Positions 33,156 to 44,088 of a DNA stretch of 64,000 nt are shown here, in pieces. Position 1 is the stretch's first letter. Every line of letters starts with the position of its first letter. Made by a program: the position numbers and the translations under genes. Under the pieces are notes generated by a model. It worked only from the letters and a program-made list of their open reading frames with translations, did not search any database and was not told the DNA's origin. The DNA comes from Tupaia tana (taxonomy: Eukaryota > Chordata > Mammalia > Scandentia > Tupaiidae), in NCBI GenBank assembly GCA_026018925.1, contig JAKSZU010000005.1, positions 81,767,398 through 81,831,397 on the forward strand. Reading direction: 5' to 3'.

Positions 33156-34159
33156 ACATGTGGTATCTTAAATGGAAAAAGAAAGAAGGTGAGAGAACTT
33201 ACCTGCTCTTTAAAATATTATTGGCTTGTTTCACACTCTTAAATTTTGGAAGACCACATAAATGCAAATGAAAAAATAGCAAAAGAAAAAATTCTTATTT
33301 TTAATACTACCACAAATGAAGAACATGGTAGAGATCTGTTAACATAAATTTATTATAATTCAAATAAAGTTCACATTTTCAGTCAAGTTAAATTTAAACA
33401 ACTAAAAAATACTAGAAAAAATATTAAAGCTTGTTTCTATAATCTCTTACAACACATATTTAAATAATTTGTTAAATCATGAGAATTTTCTTTTAGATAA
33501 TATTTATAGTATTGTATGGGAAAAAGTAATAGATAAATATGTTAATCTAAAATTAATTTAATAAACATTCCTGGTCCATAAGTAATCTACATATCAAGAT
33601 CACTGTATATTTGCTCTTAACTTAGGGAAATTTTGGTTTTAATATGATGAAATAAAAAATTTTCTGTCCCATCATTTTTCTTTACATCAATCAGAAATGA
33701 GAAAAAAAAAACTAGAAACAAAATCCATTTTCAGATTAAACTCTATCTATAAAATTAACAATTTATAAAGTGTTTTTAAAAAGAAAAGAAAAACAAAAAG
33801 AAAACTCAAACTTCTGAATATACAGAAAACAGTGATGAATGAAACCCCAGCGGGACATTCAGTGGAAGGATTGGTCATTGTTGCTACTTTATAATCTGGT
33901 AGGTTTGAATTATATGAAAAAAATGAAAGTAGTTTGATTGGTTAAAATCTGCCTACAATATCATTCAGCGCTGTGTTCCCCATCCCACCAGTCATCTTGC
34001 TTCTTCCAAAAGACCAGATTTCCCAGACTTTTTTTTTTTTTCAAAGAGGAAGAATCCATTTTTAAATAATGTATCTTATAATAAACTTGATTCTAGAGTA
34101 CATAAAGTAAACTTACAACAATATAATATAAAAACAGTTTGATTAAAGAAAAAGCTGAG
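33156..34159. other. Repeat-poor AT-rich interval
   Basis: About 1 kb. Only A-rich low complexity near 33775-33800 and a T12 run near 34030. No gene seen. Confidence 0.45.
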
Positions 34160-34690
34160 AATTTGAATAGTCATTTTCTCAGAAACAATTTTTAAAATGA
34201 CAAACACATTAAAGAAGTTCAATATCAGTAACAATTAAGTAAATGCAAATTAAAATCTATGTCACTTCACAACCATTAGATTGCTAAAAGGAAAAAGACC
34301 AACAATATATTTTTTTTTTTTTTGGAGAGGTTTTTTTGCTATAGGGCGCATGCACTCGCCAGACAGACAGAGAGAGACATAGAGACAGAAAGCGAGAAAT
34401 CACCCCCCAGGGGGGATGGTCACGCCGCAATCCCTTCTCCTCCATTCTCCTCTCGGGATCTTGGGCACGCACGCACACGCGCCCGGCGTGAGTTGTAAGC
34501 CACCGGGTCTGAGACACGAACCGACTATATGGGAGTCCAGCGACATAGCCATTACGCTAACTGCTGGTTCCCAAGACCAACAATATTAAGAGAAGGCAAG
34601 ACTGTGGAGGAATTGGAACTTTCATTCATTGCTGGTGGAAATGTAAGTGGTGCAACCACTGTGGAAAACAACAATTTGGATTGCTTATCA
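34160..34690 (+). mobile_element. L1 ORF2 end/3' UTR fragment, plus strand, split by tSINE-A
   Basis: GTTCAATATCAGTAACAATT, AATGCAAATTAAAATCTATG, then after the SINE TTCATTCATTGCTGGTGGAA and GTGGTGCAACCACTGTGGAA, which are hallmark L1 sequences at the ORF2/3' UTR boundary. Confidence 0.78.
34309..34572 (-). mobile_element. tSINE-A, minus strand, nested in L1
   Basis: Well-preserved copy of the GGGAACC subfamily. The sense B box reads GGTTCGTGTCT, and part of the CGACCGC segment before it is deleted. Target-site duplication AAGACCAACAATAT (34295-34308 and 34573-34586), 14 bp and perfect. Confidence 0.95.
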
Positions 34691-34855
34691 CTTTGGGTTA
34701 TTGTGAATAATACTGCTGCAAATATATACCATTTTTTGTGTGATCATATGTATTTTTTTTTCTCATGGGTAGAAACGTAGGAGTGGAATTGACAGATCAT
34801 ATGATAACTTTATACGTAACTGCTTGAGGCATTGCAACGTTGTTTTCCCTGACTT
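34691..34855 (-). mobile_element. L1 3' UTR fragment, minus strand, adjoining the plus-strand piece
   Basis: GGTTATTGTGAATAATACTG, GCTGCAAATATATACC and GTAGGAGTGGAATTGACAGA are antisense L1 3' UTR. Read on the minus strand from 34855 it starts GGAAAACAACG, which is where the plus-strand piece stops (GTGGAAAACAAC), so the L1 appears broken and its next segment inverted. Confidence 0.65.
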
Positions 34856-35393
34856 TTTATATCTTTGCATATTAAGTTCCAGATTCGAGACTTACCAACA
34901 TAATGCACAGAGGAGTAAATAACTCAAGCAGGAATATTAGATGTAAAGACCCTCAAACTCCCCTCACTTTTCCACAAGATTTTGGCAGAGATTTTATTTT
35001 AGGGAAAGTGAATCAAATAAGGAAACTACCTAAAGATATGGGTACCAGAGAGTCTTTCCCAAATCAAGTGGTTCTCCCTTCAGTAAATCTTACTCTTTGA
35101 AAGCATCATACATGCACAGATACCTTTAATAATATTTTAAGAATGATTAAATGTGAAATAATGAAAAAAAAACCAAAATATTTATAAAATCTTTTGGTAT
35201 TAAAAAATAAAGATTCTGGAAACTAACAAACAAACAAAAAAATCTGGTAATATATTGGAACTACAAAAGTGAAGAACGTGAGAAAATTTTAAAGTAACCA
35301 TTTCCCAAGATACAATAGAAAAAATTAATTCATGAAACAATGGGAAGAAATTTATCCAAATAAAATAAAGCATAGAAAGTAATTTTCAACAAC
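34856..35393. other. Unique AT-rich DNA
   Basis: Nothing recognised. The 65-codon plus frame at 34903 has no domain. Confidence 0.45.
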
Positions 35394-35842
35394 TTTTTTT
35401 TTTAAAGGTTTTGTTATAGGGCACGTGTGCTCTTCAGAAAGACAGACAGAAACAGAAAGATAGAAAACGAGAAATCACCTCACAGGGGAGAGGGCCATGC
35501 CACAATCCCTTCTCCTCTATTCTCCTCTTGGGATCTTGGACGCACACGCACATGCGCCCGGCGTGAGTTTAAGCCACCAGATCCGGGACTTGAACCACGG
35601 TCAGCTACATGGGAGTTCAGTGACATAGCCATTATGTTAACTGCTGGTCCCAAGAAAGCGAGAAATCACCCCTCACAGGACATGGCCACCCCGCAATCCC
35701 TTCTCCTCCATTCTCCTCTCGGGATCCTGGGCATGCATGCACATACGTCCAGCGTGAGTTTAAGCCACCAGGTCCGGGACTCGAACCGCGGTCGAAAATA
35801 TGTGAGTGCAGTGACATAGCCATTATGCCAACCGCTGGTCCC
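35394..35842 (-). mobile_element. Dimeric tSINE-A, minus strand
   Basis: Two head-to-tail units share one T-tail. Unit 2 (35394-35651) is complete. Unit 1 (35652-35842) has a full head, B box GGTTCGAGTCC and body but stops inside the CT-rich arm (TTTCTCGCTTTCTT in sense) directly against the GGGACC of unit 2. There is no poly(T) between them, so they probably moved as one transcript. A 130-codon antisense frame crosses both units and is not a gene. Confidence 0.88.
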
Positions 35843-36830
35843 TACTTCTATTAGAATGATTTTACTCTGGTTATAATATTGGTTTAGTAAAAGTCATAAT
35901 CATAAATAAAGTAAATGTTAAATGCTTTCAGTACTAAAAAAATATAGATATTTTAAAAATTATTTTAAGGCTTGGACTGATATTAAACAGCAAGTCTAAT
36001 ATGATTAGCTACTTAGAATTTTTATAATTATATCTTTTTTAATCTTAGTCACATAACAAATTTTCCCTTTATATTTATTCATGGGTAGACTGCTTTGGCA
36101 GTCACAGAGGTTCACAGCATTGAGTTTATTCAAGGACAGAGCAAATAATTATTTTGAAAGAACATAAAGGACAGCCAATTATCACAAATATAGGCCTTTA
36201 TTGTAACAATACTACAAGTAAGATACAATAAGACCGAAATTTAAAATCAACACTGCTGGGTTTAGTTTTCCATTGTTTTTTTGATAGCATCTTTGAAACT
36301 ATTAGATACTTACTATACTTCAAACTGCACAATATTACAATGTGCATGAGTCTGTGCACTGTTAAAAGTATTATGCTAATTTAGTTCTAGTTAAATAATA
36401 TTTTGAACACATTCTCTGAAAACTTTTGTGATATCTTGTTTGAAAAGTCTGTGTGTGTGTGTGTATGTGTGTGCGTGCTCACATGCTCGTGTTGATGGTT
36501 TTGCTATTTAAAATCATCCCCACACATCACTTAAGGGCTGTCCAGAATTTCTAAGTGTAAAAACTTGATGTGCCTTCAGAGGACAGACACCTGTTACATA
36601 TGCTAAACTTTGGTGTAGTAATAGCACTGTTGGTGGTGAGTTCAATGTTAACATTCAAAAATACATATTGAAACCAAGTTATGTATTGATCATTGAAACT
36701 AATAGACCAGAGACTCACAAGAACTTAATGCTCTATTTCCACTAGAAGCCATGGTTCAGAATGTGATAATTCAGTGTTTGTGGTGACTTTATTAAACATA
36801 ATTCCATGAATTATAAGATTCAGTTATGTC
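35843..36830. other. Unique AT-rich DNA
   Basis: Contains a short (TG)n tract near 36450-36475. No gene or known repeat seen. Confidence 0.45.
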
Positions 36831-36832
36831 TG

Positions 36833-36915
36833 TATATATACACACACTTTAAATGTGTGTATATATATGTATATATATATATGTGTATATATATGTATAT
36901 ATGTGCACATGTGTG
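36833..36915. repeat. AT/GT low-complexity tract with a perfect inverted repeat
   Basis: Arms TATATATACACACA (36833-36846) and TGTGTGTATATATA (36854-36867) enclose a 7-base loop, followed by more TATG/TATA repeats. Confidence 0.9.
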
Positions 36916-37089
36916 TTAAATGTATTTTAAAATTAAAGAAACATGATAATGTCTTTAAATTGAAAAGAATAGTACAAAGTCATTTTCAAAGATGACACCA
37001 AGAATTTTTCCTGTTTTACAAATGAGTTTGCACTGGGACATCACCACACTTTCCACCAATGAAGTCTACTCTCCTTATATTAGTATCAA

Positions 37090-37208
37090 AATTCTGATAG
37101 GAAAAAGAACTGGACAGGGGATATTACTGCTGTTCATCATGCCCACTGGGGACTGTTTCTTTCTCTGTCTCTCTGTTTCTTGTGAATACACACTCCTCTA
37201 GCAAAAAT
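37090..37208 (+). mobile_element. 3' fragment of an old tSINE-A
   Basis: CATGCCCACTGGGGACTG, TCTCTGTCTCTCTGTTTCTT, then the CTCCTCTAGCAAAAATAA end resemble the last third of tSINE-A. The head is absent. Confidence 0.5.
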
Positions 37209-37211
37209 AAT

Positions 37212-37275
37212 TATGTGTATATATATGCATATATAAAAATCATGTATATAATTATATATAATATATTACATATGC

Positions 37276-37326
<51 letters not shown>
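37212..37326. repeat. (AT)n microsatellite
   Basis: Imperfect AT-rich run, with a pure (AT)n core of about 50 bp at 37277-37326. The poly-Tyr/Ile frame over it is a by-product. Confidence 0.95.
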
Positions 37327-37327
<1 letters not shown>

Positions 37328-37328
<1 letters not shown>

Positions 37329-38590
37329 TCACACATATCGACTATAGCAGATTATAAGAGCATGGAATTCCCAACTTGTTCTTTTTCAATTTACTAGTAT
37401 AAGAACAGGACCCTGTCATGTGTATGGATTTTTCCTCCTTAAGTTATTAGCTTCATCTTGTGAATAGTGATCAGTAAGCAATTGATGGCTATGAAAAACT
37501 TCTGCTCGTTTAGGTCAGAGTATTACCTAAGCCAAAATATTAGATGAGAAAAACACCACGGTCCACATAATTTTTAACTCAGTTTTTTTTTTTTTTTTTA
37601 TTGTTCCTGCCTTTGCCTCTGTCACTATAGCAGAAGTTCTCCATTTGTGATAGACAGCGTCATTATATCACTCAACCTGATGAGTCTGTGATGAAAATCA
37701 CTGACACTATAGAGATAAAATGTTACCTTTATTTTTATTTCCAGCTATGATGCACTAACACACCAGTTCTGCTGTTGCAAACTTCTCGAAGAGCTAAATA
37801 AGTTACAAAAATTACTTATTATAACACATTTGTAGGCACCGCAGAGCTACTCAGTGGGCTGGGCTTCAAGGAGTCAGTATCCCAGTGTCCTAGTATTCAA
37901 GAGGGAAAAGAAAATCACCAAGACGGCCAAACATTCTGTGTCATTCTTTCCTCTTCAGGCATTTTGTCCCTTACATTCGATGCAGTTAGAGTAGCTTAAA
38001 AGCCATAAAAAAACAAATTGCTAAGAAAAGCGATGGGCAGAATTGTGTTCAGTCTTATACATCTAGAAACAAACAAACAAAAAATGAGTGTATGTTTACT
38101 GAGATAATCAGGATATGAGTAGGTAAGATATCTCAGGTAAGGGACTCTCCAGGACACAAGTGTCATCTGCTACTTTTCATTTTGGGACTTTTGCATGGTA
38201 AGTCAGGAAGGCTGAGGGGAAAAACAAACAAACAAACAAACAGACACTTGCTAGGATTCCAAAATGTAGGCAAAACTATCGGCAATTGTGTGATACTGGA
38301 GCTATAAAAACTGGCATTTGGGAACTGCCAACATGGATGAGAATTTCTACATATTTCAAGTATTTTTTTAAACCCTAGAAATTTTACAGGTCTTTAGAAA
38401 GTCCTAAAAATCCATATTTAAGCATATAAAACAGGACTCTGAGAAAGGAGATATAATAATATGAATCTTTTCTAATTGCCTCTGAGAAAAATTGAAATAT
38501 TTTCAAGGAGAAAATATCAGCTAGAGTCTTTAAAATTTCCATGCACAACATGATGCATTTCATCAGATATTAATCCAAATACAATGAGGC
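37328..38590. other. Repeat-poor interval
   Basis: About 1.26 kb with a T17 run near 37584. The portion 37640-38010 is less AT-biased and repeat-free, so it may be conserved, but I see no coding frame. Confidence 0.4.
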
Positions 38591-38800
38591 ACCAGCAACA
38601 CTGGTACAATGTCGATGCGGATGCACTGCCAGGCTGGAAGCCATGTAGCCTGTCATGGGTTCAGATCCCTACATCAGCCTGAAAATACTAGGTGTATGCA
38701 CCAGCACCTATGATCCTCAGGAGCTAGAGCATGGGGGTTTCTGTCATGATGAGATCCTGTTGAAACTCTTTCTCTCTCTTCCTCTCTAAAAATAAAATGT
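38591..38800 (+). mobile_element. Older 'type C' SINE-like repeat
   Basis: GGCACCAGCAACACTGGTAC head, GGGTTCAGATCCCTACATCA (a B-box-like GGTTCAGATCC), GATGAGATCCTGTTGAAACT, CT-rich arm and an AAAAATAAAAT tail. Confidence 0.55.
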
Positions 38801-38884
38801 GTATTCATGTACTCTCTCTTAAAAAATTACAGTCAGTATCTGAGATAAAAGAGAAAAGTAAAGTTGATTATTTAGAGTCACTTT

Positions 38885-39140
38885 TGGGACCAGCAGGGGC
38901 CACGGTGGTTAAGGTTCTGGACTCCTGCAGGGCTAGTTCAAGTCCTGGGCCTGACAGCTTGAAAATCACACTGGGAACCCATGTGTGCATAACTAAAATC
39001 CCAAGAGGAAAAGGGATTGTGGTGTGGCCATTTCCTGCCCACCCCCTGCCTCCGGGTGGGAGATGATTTCTTACTTTCCTTCTTGGTAGTCTCTCTTCTC
39101 TCTGGTGAATGCACATGCTATACAACAAAAACTAAAAAAA
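38885..39140 (+). mobile_element. tSINE-A-like copy with tSINE-B-like head
   Basis: GGGACCAGCAGGGGCCACGG, then GGTGGTTAAGGTTCTGGAC (tSINE-B-type head), then the long body with AAATCCCAAGAGG. The palindrome area has grown into a C-rich stretch. Target-site duplication AGAGTCACT and AGAGGCACT. Confidence 0.85.
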
Positions 39141-39374
39141 AGAGGCACTGTTATCAGATATTGACATTTTCAGATATTAACTTTAATTATGATACAATCA
39201 CACCAGAGACTTGGGAATACACATACACACACACAGACATATTAGAACTAAAATAATTAAGTACATTAGATAATTAAAGTTCAGAAAAAAGTCACTAAAA
39301 CTAATCTAAACTGAATCAGTAGAGAAACATAATGGAAATATAAAAAAGAAAAGATATTCTAAATATATATTTTA

Positions 39375-39960
39375 TATACACATATACATGCATATTCATA
39401 GTTTTTTATTTTTATTATCTTCATAATCTTCTCTATATTACATTGGATTACATATAACTTTACAGTGTATTACATTGCTTTTTCAAAAGGGAATGCCATG
39501 CATGTCAGTCAATACAGAGACATTAATCTCCCCACTTCATCATTCAATATCTTTTCTATGTTTTTCCCAATTATTGTTATTATTATTCTAATTATTTTTT
39601 AAAACAGTCAATCACTATTTCTCATTTTGCTTGTAAAAAGACTTTACCCATCATGAAATACTTCTCAGACCAATCCAGTTGAGAATACTATACATGTCAT
39701 CATCAACAGGTAATAAGCCATATCTGTTTCCCACTAACGTCCTGCCTCTCTATTGTTCTCTTGCTATCTTTCTCTATCCTCTTCGCTTCACCCCCCCCCC
39801 AATTCCACACTGTCCTATTCTTGTTAAGTACCTTCACTGCTTTTATGTCCTTCAATTTTTCGCTCTCTACCATAGAGTGCGGATAGTTGGTATATATTGA
39901 GTGGATACATACAATATCTTTCTTTCATAGCCTGGCTTACTTCACTCAGAAAATAGCACC
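39375..39960 (-). mobile_element. L1 3' region, minus strand
   Basis: TTGTAAAAAGACTTTACCCA, GAGAATACTATACATGTCAT, the CAACAGGTAATAAGCCATAT stretch (shared with 21240-21330) and GGCTTACTTCACTCAGAAAA (reverse of 'agtgaagtaagcc') identify it as a 3' UTR. A C10 run near 39791 is the antisense of the L1 G-rich tract. The left boundary is uncertain. Confidence 0.65.
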
Positions 39961-40830
39961 AATGTAATAGTTAAAGAATTTAATGAGATGTTGCCAATTA
40001 TTAACCAAAACAGAAAACAGTATAGTTTTTAGAAGCACTACAGGTCATGAAGAGTAAACAAAGTTGCTCCCCTCAGCACATCATGATAAATTTGTTAAAA
40101 ATAAAAATCAAAGTAGTTTAGGAAAAGTATTTAGCTTCAAATAAACAGCAATCAGGCTGGTTACCTTATTTTCAAGAAAAATCATGGAAGCCTGAAGACA
40201 AATTACATTATAGAGAACAGAAAACTAATGAGTAACAACCTGAAATGTGTGTACCCCAGCATGTACCCTTCAGTGAAGAAAGCAAAACACAGACATTTCT
40301 AGAAAAATGCCACAAATGCATTGTTGAAAGACTTAGACTAAATGTTCTTTAAATAGTATGACTAATGCTGGATGAAATCACAGAAAAGCTAGGTGAAAGT
40401 AATAGTATAGAATAAAAGTAAATGTTCAAGTGAATTTAAAGAAATATTGACTGTAGTCTTTGGGGTTTTAAATATATGAGAAAATAACACCAAAACTGTT
40501 GAAGAGGAATGGGAGTGAATATATTTTAAGGTTCTTATGTTTTCCTGAAAAGAATAGAGGTATTCATTTTTATTACAACGGATTTTATGAAGTCTAGAAT
40601 GCATGTTGTAATCCCTACACAGTCACATAGGAGTTGTAAAAAGAATGTATAACTAACAAAGAGGGAAATGAGATAATAAAAATATTTTATAAATCTAAAA
40701 GTAAATAAGACATGAGAGAATAACTACAAGTACAGAGGGTCAGGTTTAAAAAAAAAAAAAAAGAAGAATGAAGCATAATGGATATAAACCACAAATATTG
40801 GTAATTCTTTGTAGAAAAAAAAGAACCATG
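39961..40830. other. Unique AT-rich DNA
   Basis: Nothing recognised. An A16 run is present near 40748. Confidence 0.45.
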
Positions 40831-41110
40831 ACTTAGTTTATTAAACTGCTCTAACAAAACACCATAAACAAGATAGTTTATAAACAACAGAAATGTACTG
40901 TAGTTCTGAGGGCTGGAAAGTCCAAAATCAAGGTGTAGGTAGATTCATTGTCCAGTGAGGCCCCATTGCCCAGTTCATAGATATGGGCCTTATTGTATGT
41001 ATAAGGACACTAACCATCTTCATGAGGACTCCCCCCATGTGAATAAATTATCTCCTAAATGATCTCACCTCCTAATACCAGGACCTCGGGGACCAGAAAC
41101 TGAATATATA
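40831..41110 (-). mobile_element. Old mammal-wide dispersed repeat, minus strand
   Basis: AACAAAACACCATAAACAAG, TTTATAAACAACAGAAATG, TTCTGAGGGCTGGAAAGTCC, AATCAAGGTGTAGG and ATAAGGACACTAACC are antisense to the repeat seen at 31380-31740. Confidence 0.65.
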
Positions 41111-41360
41111 AATTTAGAGAGGAAAAAGGCACTTTGACCATAGCAGAATGCATACTATCAATACAATTAAAAATAATAATGTCAGGTAAGATCAAAACAA
41201 AAAGTAGCTTTGTACTACCCAACAGAAACACCTTATGTAGAAAGGCTGAAAATGAATTAAATAAAATAAAAATTATAATATGGAAACACAAAAGATATCT
41301 AGTTTTAATTTTATACTATTAAGCAGTAGATTGTACAAGTGCATTCAGAGACAAAGAGGG

Positions 41361-41362
<2 letters not shown>

Positions 41363-41430
<68 letters not shown>
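41363..41430. repeat. (GT)n(AT)n compound microsatellite
   Basis: (GT)n at 41363-41394 passes directly to (AT)n up to 41430. The poly-Cys-Val frame is a by-product. Confidence 0.97.
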
Positions 41431-41432
<2 letters not shown>

Positions 41433-41643
41433 AAATGATAAAATGGCCATTTCAATATGAAGAGAGAGTAATCTTAGAATTTGATGCATCCGATACTATT
41501 ATGACATACACAAAGCAAAAACTGAGAGAAGTAAAATAGATGTATCTAGATTAGATCAGGAGTTTTAATAACTGCTTATCTTGATAAACATATTAAATTC
41601 AAACTTGTCAAAGAAATTGGACAATAGCAAGATATTAGCAGTT
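41431..41643. other. Unique AT-rich DNA
   Basis: Nothing recognised. Confidence 0.4.
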
Positions 41644-41905
41644 GAGCCAGCCAGTGGTGTGATGGTGAAGGCAGCAAGTTTCCACATGGCTGATGCTGTG
41701 CTTGAAGAACCGGATCAGGTGGCTTGAAAAACACATCAGGCACATGTTCATGCATACCCAAAATCCAGAAAAGATATATGGAGAGAAGAAATTCCTGCGT
41801 GACTATCCCCCATGGGCATGCTTTCTCACTTTGCCTCTTCTCTTCCTCTGTCCCTCACCTGTAAGCACATCTGCTCACTAGCAAAAAACAATTTAAAAAA
41901 AGAAT
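41644..41905 (+). mobile_element. Old tSINE-A copy, plus strand
   Basis: GAGCCAGCCAGTGGTGTGAT head, TACCCAAAATCCAGAAAAG body, CCCCCATGGGCATGCTTTCT palindrome remnant and TCACTAGCAAAAAACAATTT end. The B box is lost. Confidence 0.8.
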
Positions 41906-42139
41906 TGACAATAAAATGGTTATATTTTAAAACTGTAACAAAAACTGAAAAACTATACACAACTCTAAAACAAAACAAATGCAAGTAAAAAGTACTAGTA
42001 TCAAACTTATGAAAGGGTGCATCACTATAAATATGCCAGGCACTAATAATGATAAAATTTAATCTGTAATTTCATTTTTAAAAAATGCTAAGAAATGTAT
42101 TCACTTTAGAATTGATATGAATGTTAAAACTGACCAGCC
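41906..42139. other. Unique AT-rich DNA
   Basis: Nothing recognised. Confidence 0.4.
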
Positions 42140-42182
42140 AATTCGTTTCAGTCATAGAGTGTGGATACTCGGTATATACAGA
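42140..42182 (-). mobile_element. Short L1 3' UTR remnant
   Basis: AGTCATAGAGTGTGGATACT followed by CGGTATATACAGA matches the stretch CCATAGAGTGCGGATAGTTG + GTATATATTGAG at 39868. It is the only L1 part left here. Confidence 0.5.
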
Positions 42183-42243
42183 CTTAGGGAAGAGCTGACA
42201 TCCAGGCAAAGGTGAGCCAATAGACATATATAAAAAGAACCAG

Positions 42244-42507
42244 GGAACCAGCAGTTAGCGTAATGGCTATGTCGCTGGACTCCCACGTAGTCGACCGCGG
42301 TTCGCGTCTCGGACCCGGTGGCTTACAACTCACGCCGGGCGCGTGTGCGTGCGTGCCCAAGATCCCGAGAGGAGAATGGTGGAGAAGGGATTGCAGCGTG
42401 ACCATCCCCCCTGGGGGGTGATTTCTCGCTTTCTGTCTCTATGTCTCTCTCTGTCTGTCTGGCGAGTGCACACGCCCTATAGCGAAAAACCTCTCCAAAA
42501 AAAAAAA
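42244..42507 (+). mobile_element. tSINE-A, young subfamily, near twin of the 29001 copy
   Basis: Head GGGAACCAGCAGTTAGCG, ACCGCGGTTCGCGTCTCGG, GGCTTACAACTCACGCC and a CTCTATGTCTCTCTCTGTCT arm are shared letter for letter with the 29001 copy. Target-site duplication AAAAGAACCAGG, perfect on both sides. The poly(A) tail is short (about 15). Confidence 0.96.
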
Positions 42508-42667
42508 AAAAGAACCAGGAGATAAAATATACACCAAAAGTGTCACTTAAAGGGCTATGGAAGTAAATAGATATCATGGAAAATTTACCAATTTTCTTTC
42601 ACAAGAATACCTGAAAAATAAATGGAAAAATGTATATCAATATCATGCAAAAAAAAAAAAAAATCAA

Positions 42668-42852
42668 CTGTGACCAGCAAGTGACACAGTGTTTAAGACA
42701 CTGGACTCCCATGTGGTTGACTGCAATTTGAGTTCTGACCCAGTAGCATGAAACTCACAACAGGGTCATGTGCGTGTATGCCCCAAATTCTGTCTGTCTC
42801 TGATGAATGCATGTGCCCTATAACAAAATTCTCTTTTAAAAACAAACAACAC
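42668..42852 (+). mobile_element. tSINE-A copy with internal deletion
   Basis: TGACCAGCAAGTGACACAGT head and GCCCCAAATTCTGTCTGTCT, where the body between CCCAAAATC and the CT arm is deleted. It ends CCCTATAACAAAATTCTC. An A15 run lies just upstream. Confidence 0.82.
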
Positions 42853-43604
42853 AAACACCCTGTGGTGCACACATACTGTGGAATATTAGTCATTAGAAAA
42901 AATAGACCCTATGGGAACCAGCAGTTAGCATAATGGCTATGTCGCTGGACTCCCACGTAGTCGACCACGGTTCGCGTCCCGGACCCGGTGGCTTAAAACT
43001 CACGCCGGGCGCGTGTGTGTGCGTGCCCAAGATCCCAAGAGGAGAATGGAGGAGAAGGGATTGTGGCATGACCATCCCCCCTGGGGGGTGATTTCTCGCT
43101 TTCTGTCTCTATGTCTCTGTCTGTCTGGCTGGCGAGCGCACGCGCCCTATAGCGAAAAACCTCTCAAAAACAAAAAAAAAAAAAAAAAAGGAAAAATAGA
43201 CCCTATCATTTGATTCAGAGTGGATGAACATATTAAAATTAATACAGAGTTAAGTAAGCCAGATTTTGGTAGACACACACTGTATACCCTGGTCAATATA
43301 TACTGAATGTCTGCACTCTGGCAGAAATGTGAGGATCCAAAGGTGTGATCTTAGAAAAGATAAGTGTAGATACAGAGATTTAAGGGGAGGGGGGTGGTTG
43401 GTGGAGGGTGGGTGGGAGGGGCAAAGGGAAGAAACATTTAACAGACATAAGAATGTAAAGATCTCTGTAGAAAATAATGCATGTGGTAATATTCTTGATT
43501 TGATTTTCATGTACTACGTACATTCTTTGTAAAATCATATAGTGCATTTTAAAGATGTACAATGATGAACTTTAAATAAAAACTAACATAAAAACATTAA
43601 TGCA
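42853..43604 (+). mobile_element. L1 3' UTR with G-rich tract, split by tSINE-A
   Basis: TACTGTGGAATATTAGTCAT, then after the SINE GAGTTAAGTAAGCCAGATTT, TCAATATATACTGAATGTCT and a G-rich run (43382-43430) typical of L1 3' UTRs. It ends in AAATAAAAACTAACATAAAA. Only the 3' end is present. Confidence 0.75.
42913..43191 (+). mobile_element. tSINE-A nested in L1, 15-bp perfect TSD
   Basis: GGGAACCAGCAGTTAGCAT head, B box GGTTCGCGTCCC, GGGCGCGTGTGTGTGCGTG and the matching GCGCACGCGCCC arm. Target-site duplication AAAAATAGACCCTAT at 42898-42912 and 43192-43206. Confidence 0.96.
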
Positions 43605-43800
43605 GGGACCAGCAGGTGGCGTGGTGGTTAAGGCGCTGGACACTCCCACATGGCTGACCAGGGTTCAAATCCTGAATCTGGTGGCTTGCTTTCTCGCTTC
43701 CTCTCTCTCTCATTCTCAACGTCTGTCTCTCTCTGGTCAAATTTAAAAAATGAATGAATGAATAAATAAAATAAAATAATTATTAAAAAAAAAAAAAAAA
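43605..43800 (+). mobile_element. tSINE-B at the L1 3' tail, 14-bp perfect TSD
   Basis: A good tSINE-B reference copy: GGGACCAGCAGGTGGCGTGG, GGTTAAGGCGCTGGACAC, B box GGTTCAAATCC, GGTGGCTTGCTTTCTCGC, CTCTCTCTGGTCAAATT, then AATAAATAAAATAAAATAAT and A19. Target-site duplication AAAACATTAATGCA at 43591-43604 and 43801-43814. Confidence 0.95.
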
Positions 43801-44088
43801 AAAACATTAATGCATATAAAATATTTTATAAAATATTAAAATATACACCAGTTCCAAATATTGCTAAAGAGGGTATCATTTCCTTTTTGCCCAAACCAGT
43901 CAAGAATGCATAAGAATATCATTGGCTGATTCTGTTCATCACTACAGGTACAATAATAGAAATAATAAAGAAATACCATCATTCTTATTATAGGCAATTC
44001 ATAAAAATGACCATACAATACGCTCCATCTTTGGTTGATTTCAGAAATACAAGTTATGTTAGAATTCAAAAAACAAATGAGACAATTT

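Noticed and set aside
35427-35819. 130-codon plus-strand open frame
   Set aside because: Antisense across a dimeric tSINE-A; length comes from the GC-rich repeat.
40831-41110. Possible endogenous retrovirus LTR
   Set aside because: The sequence fits an old mammal-wide dispersed repeat, but I see no TG...CA ends with a paired LTR, no primer-binding site and no gag/pol/env-like frame anywhere in the window.
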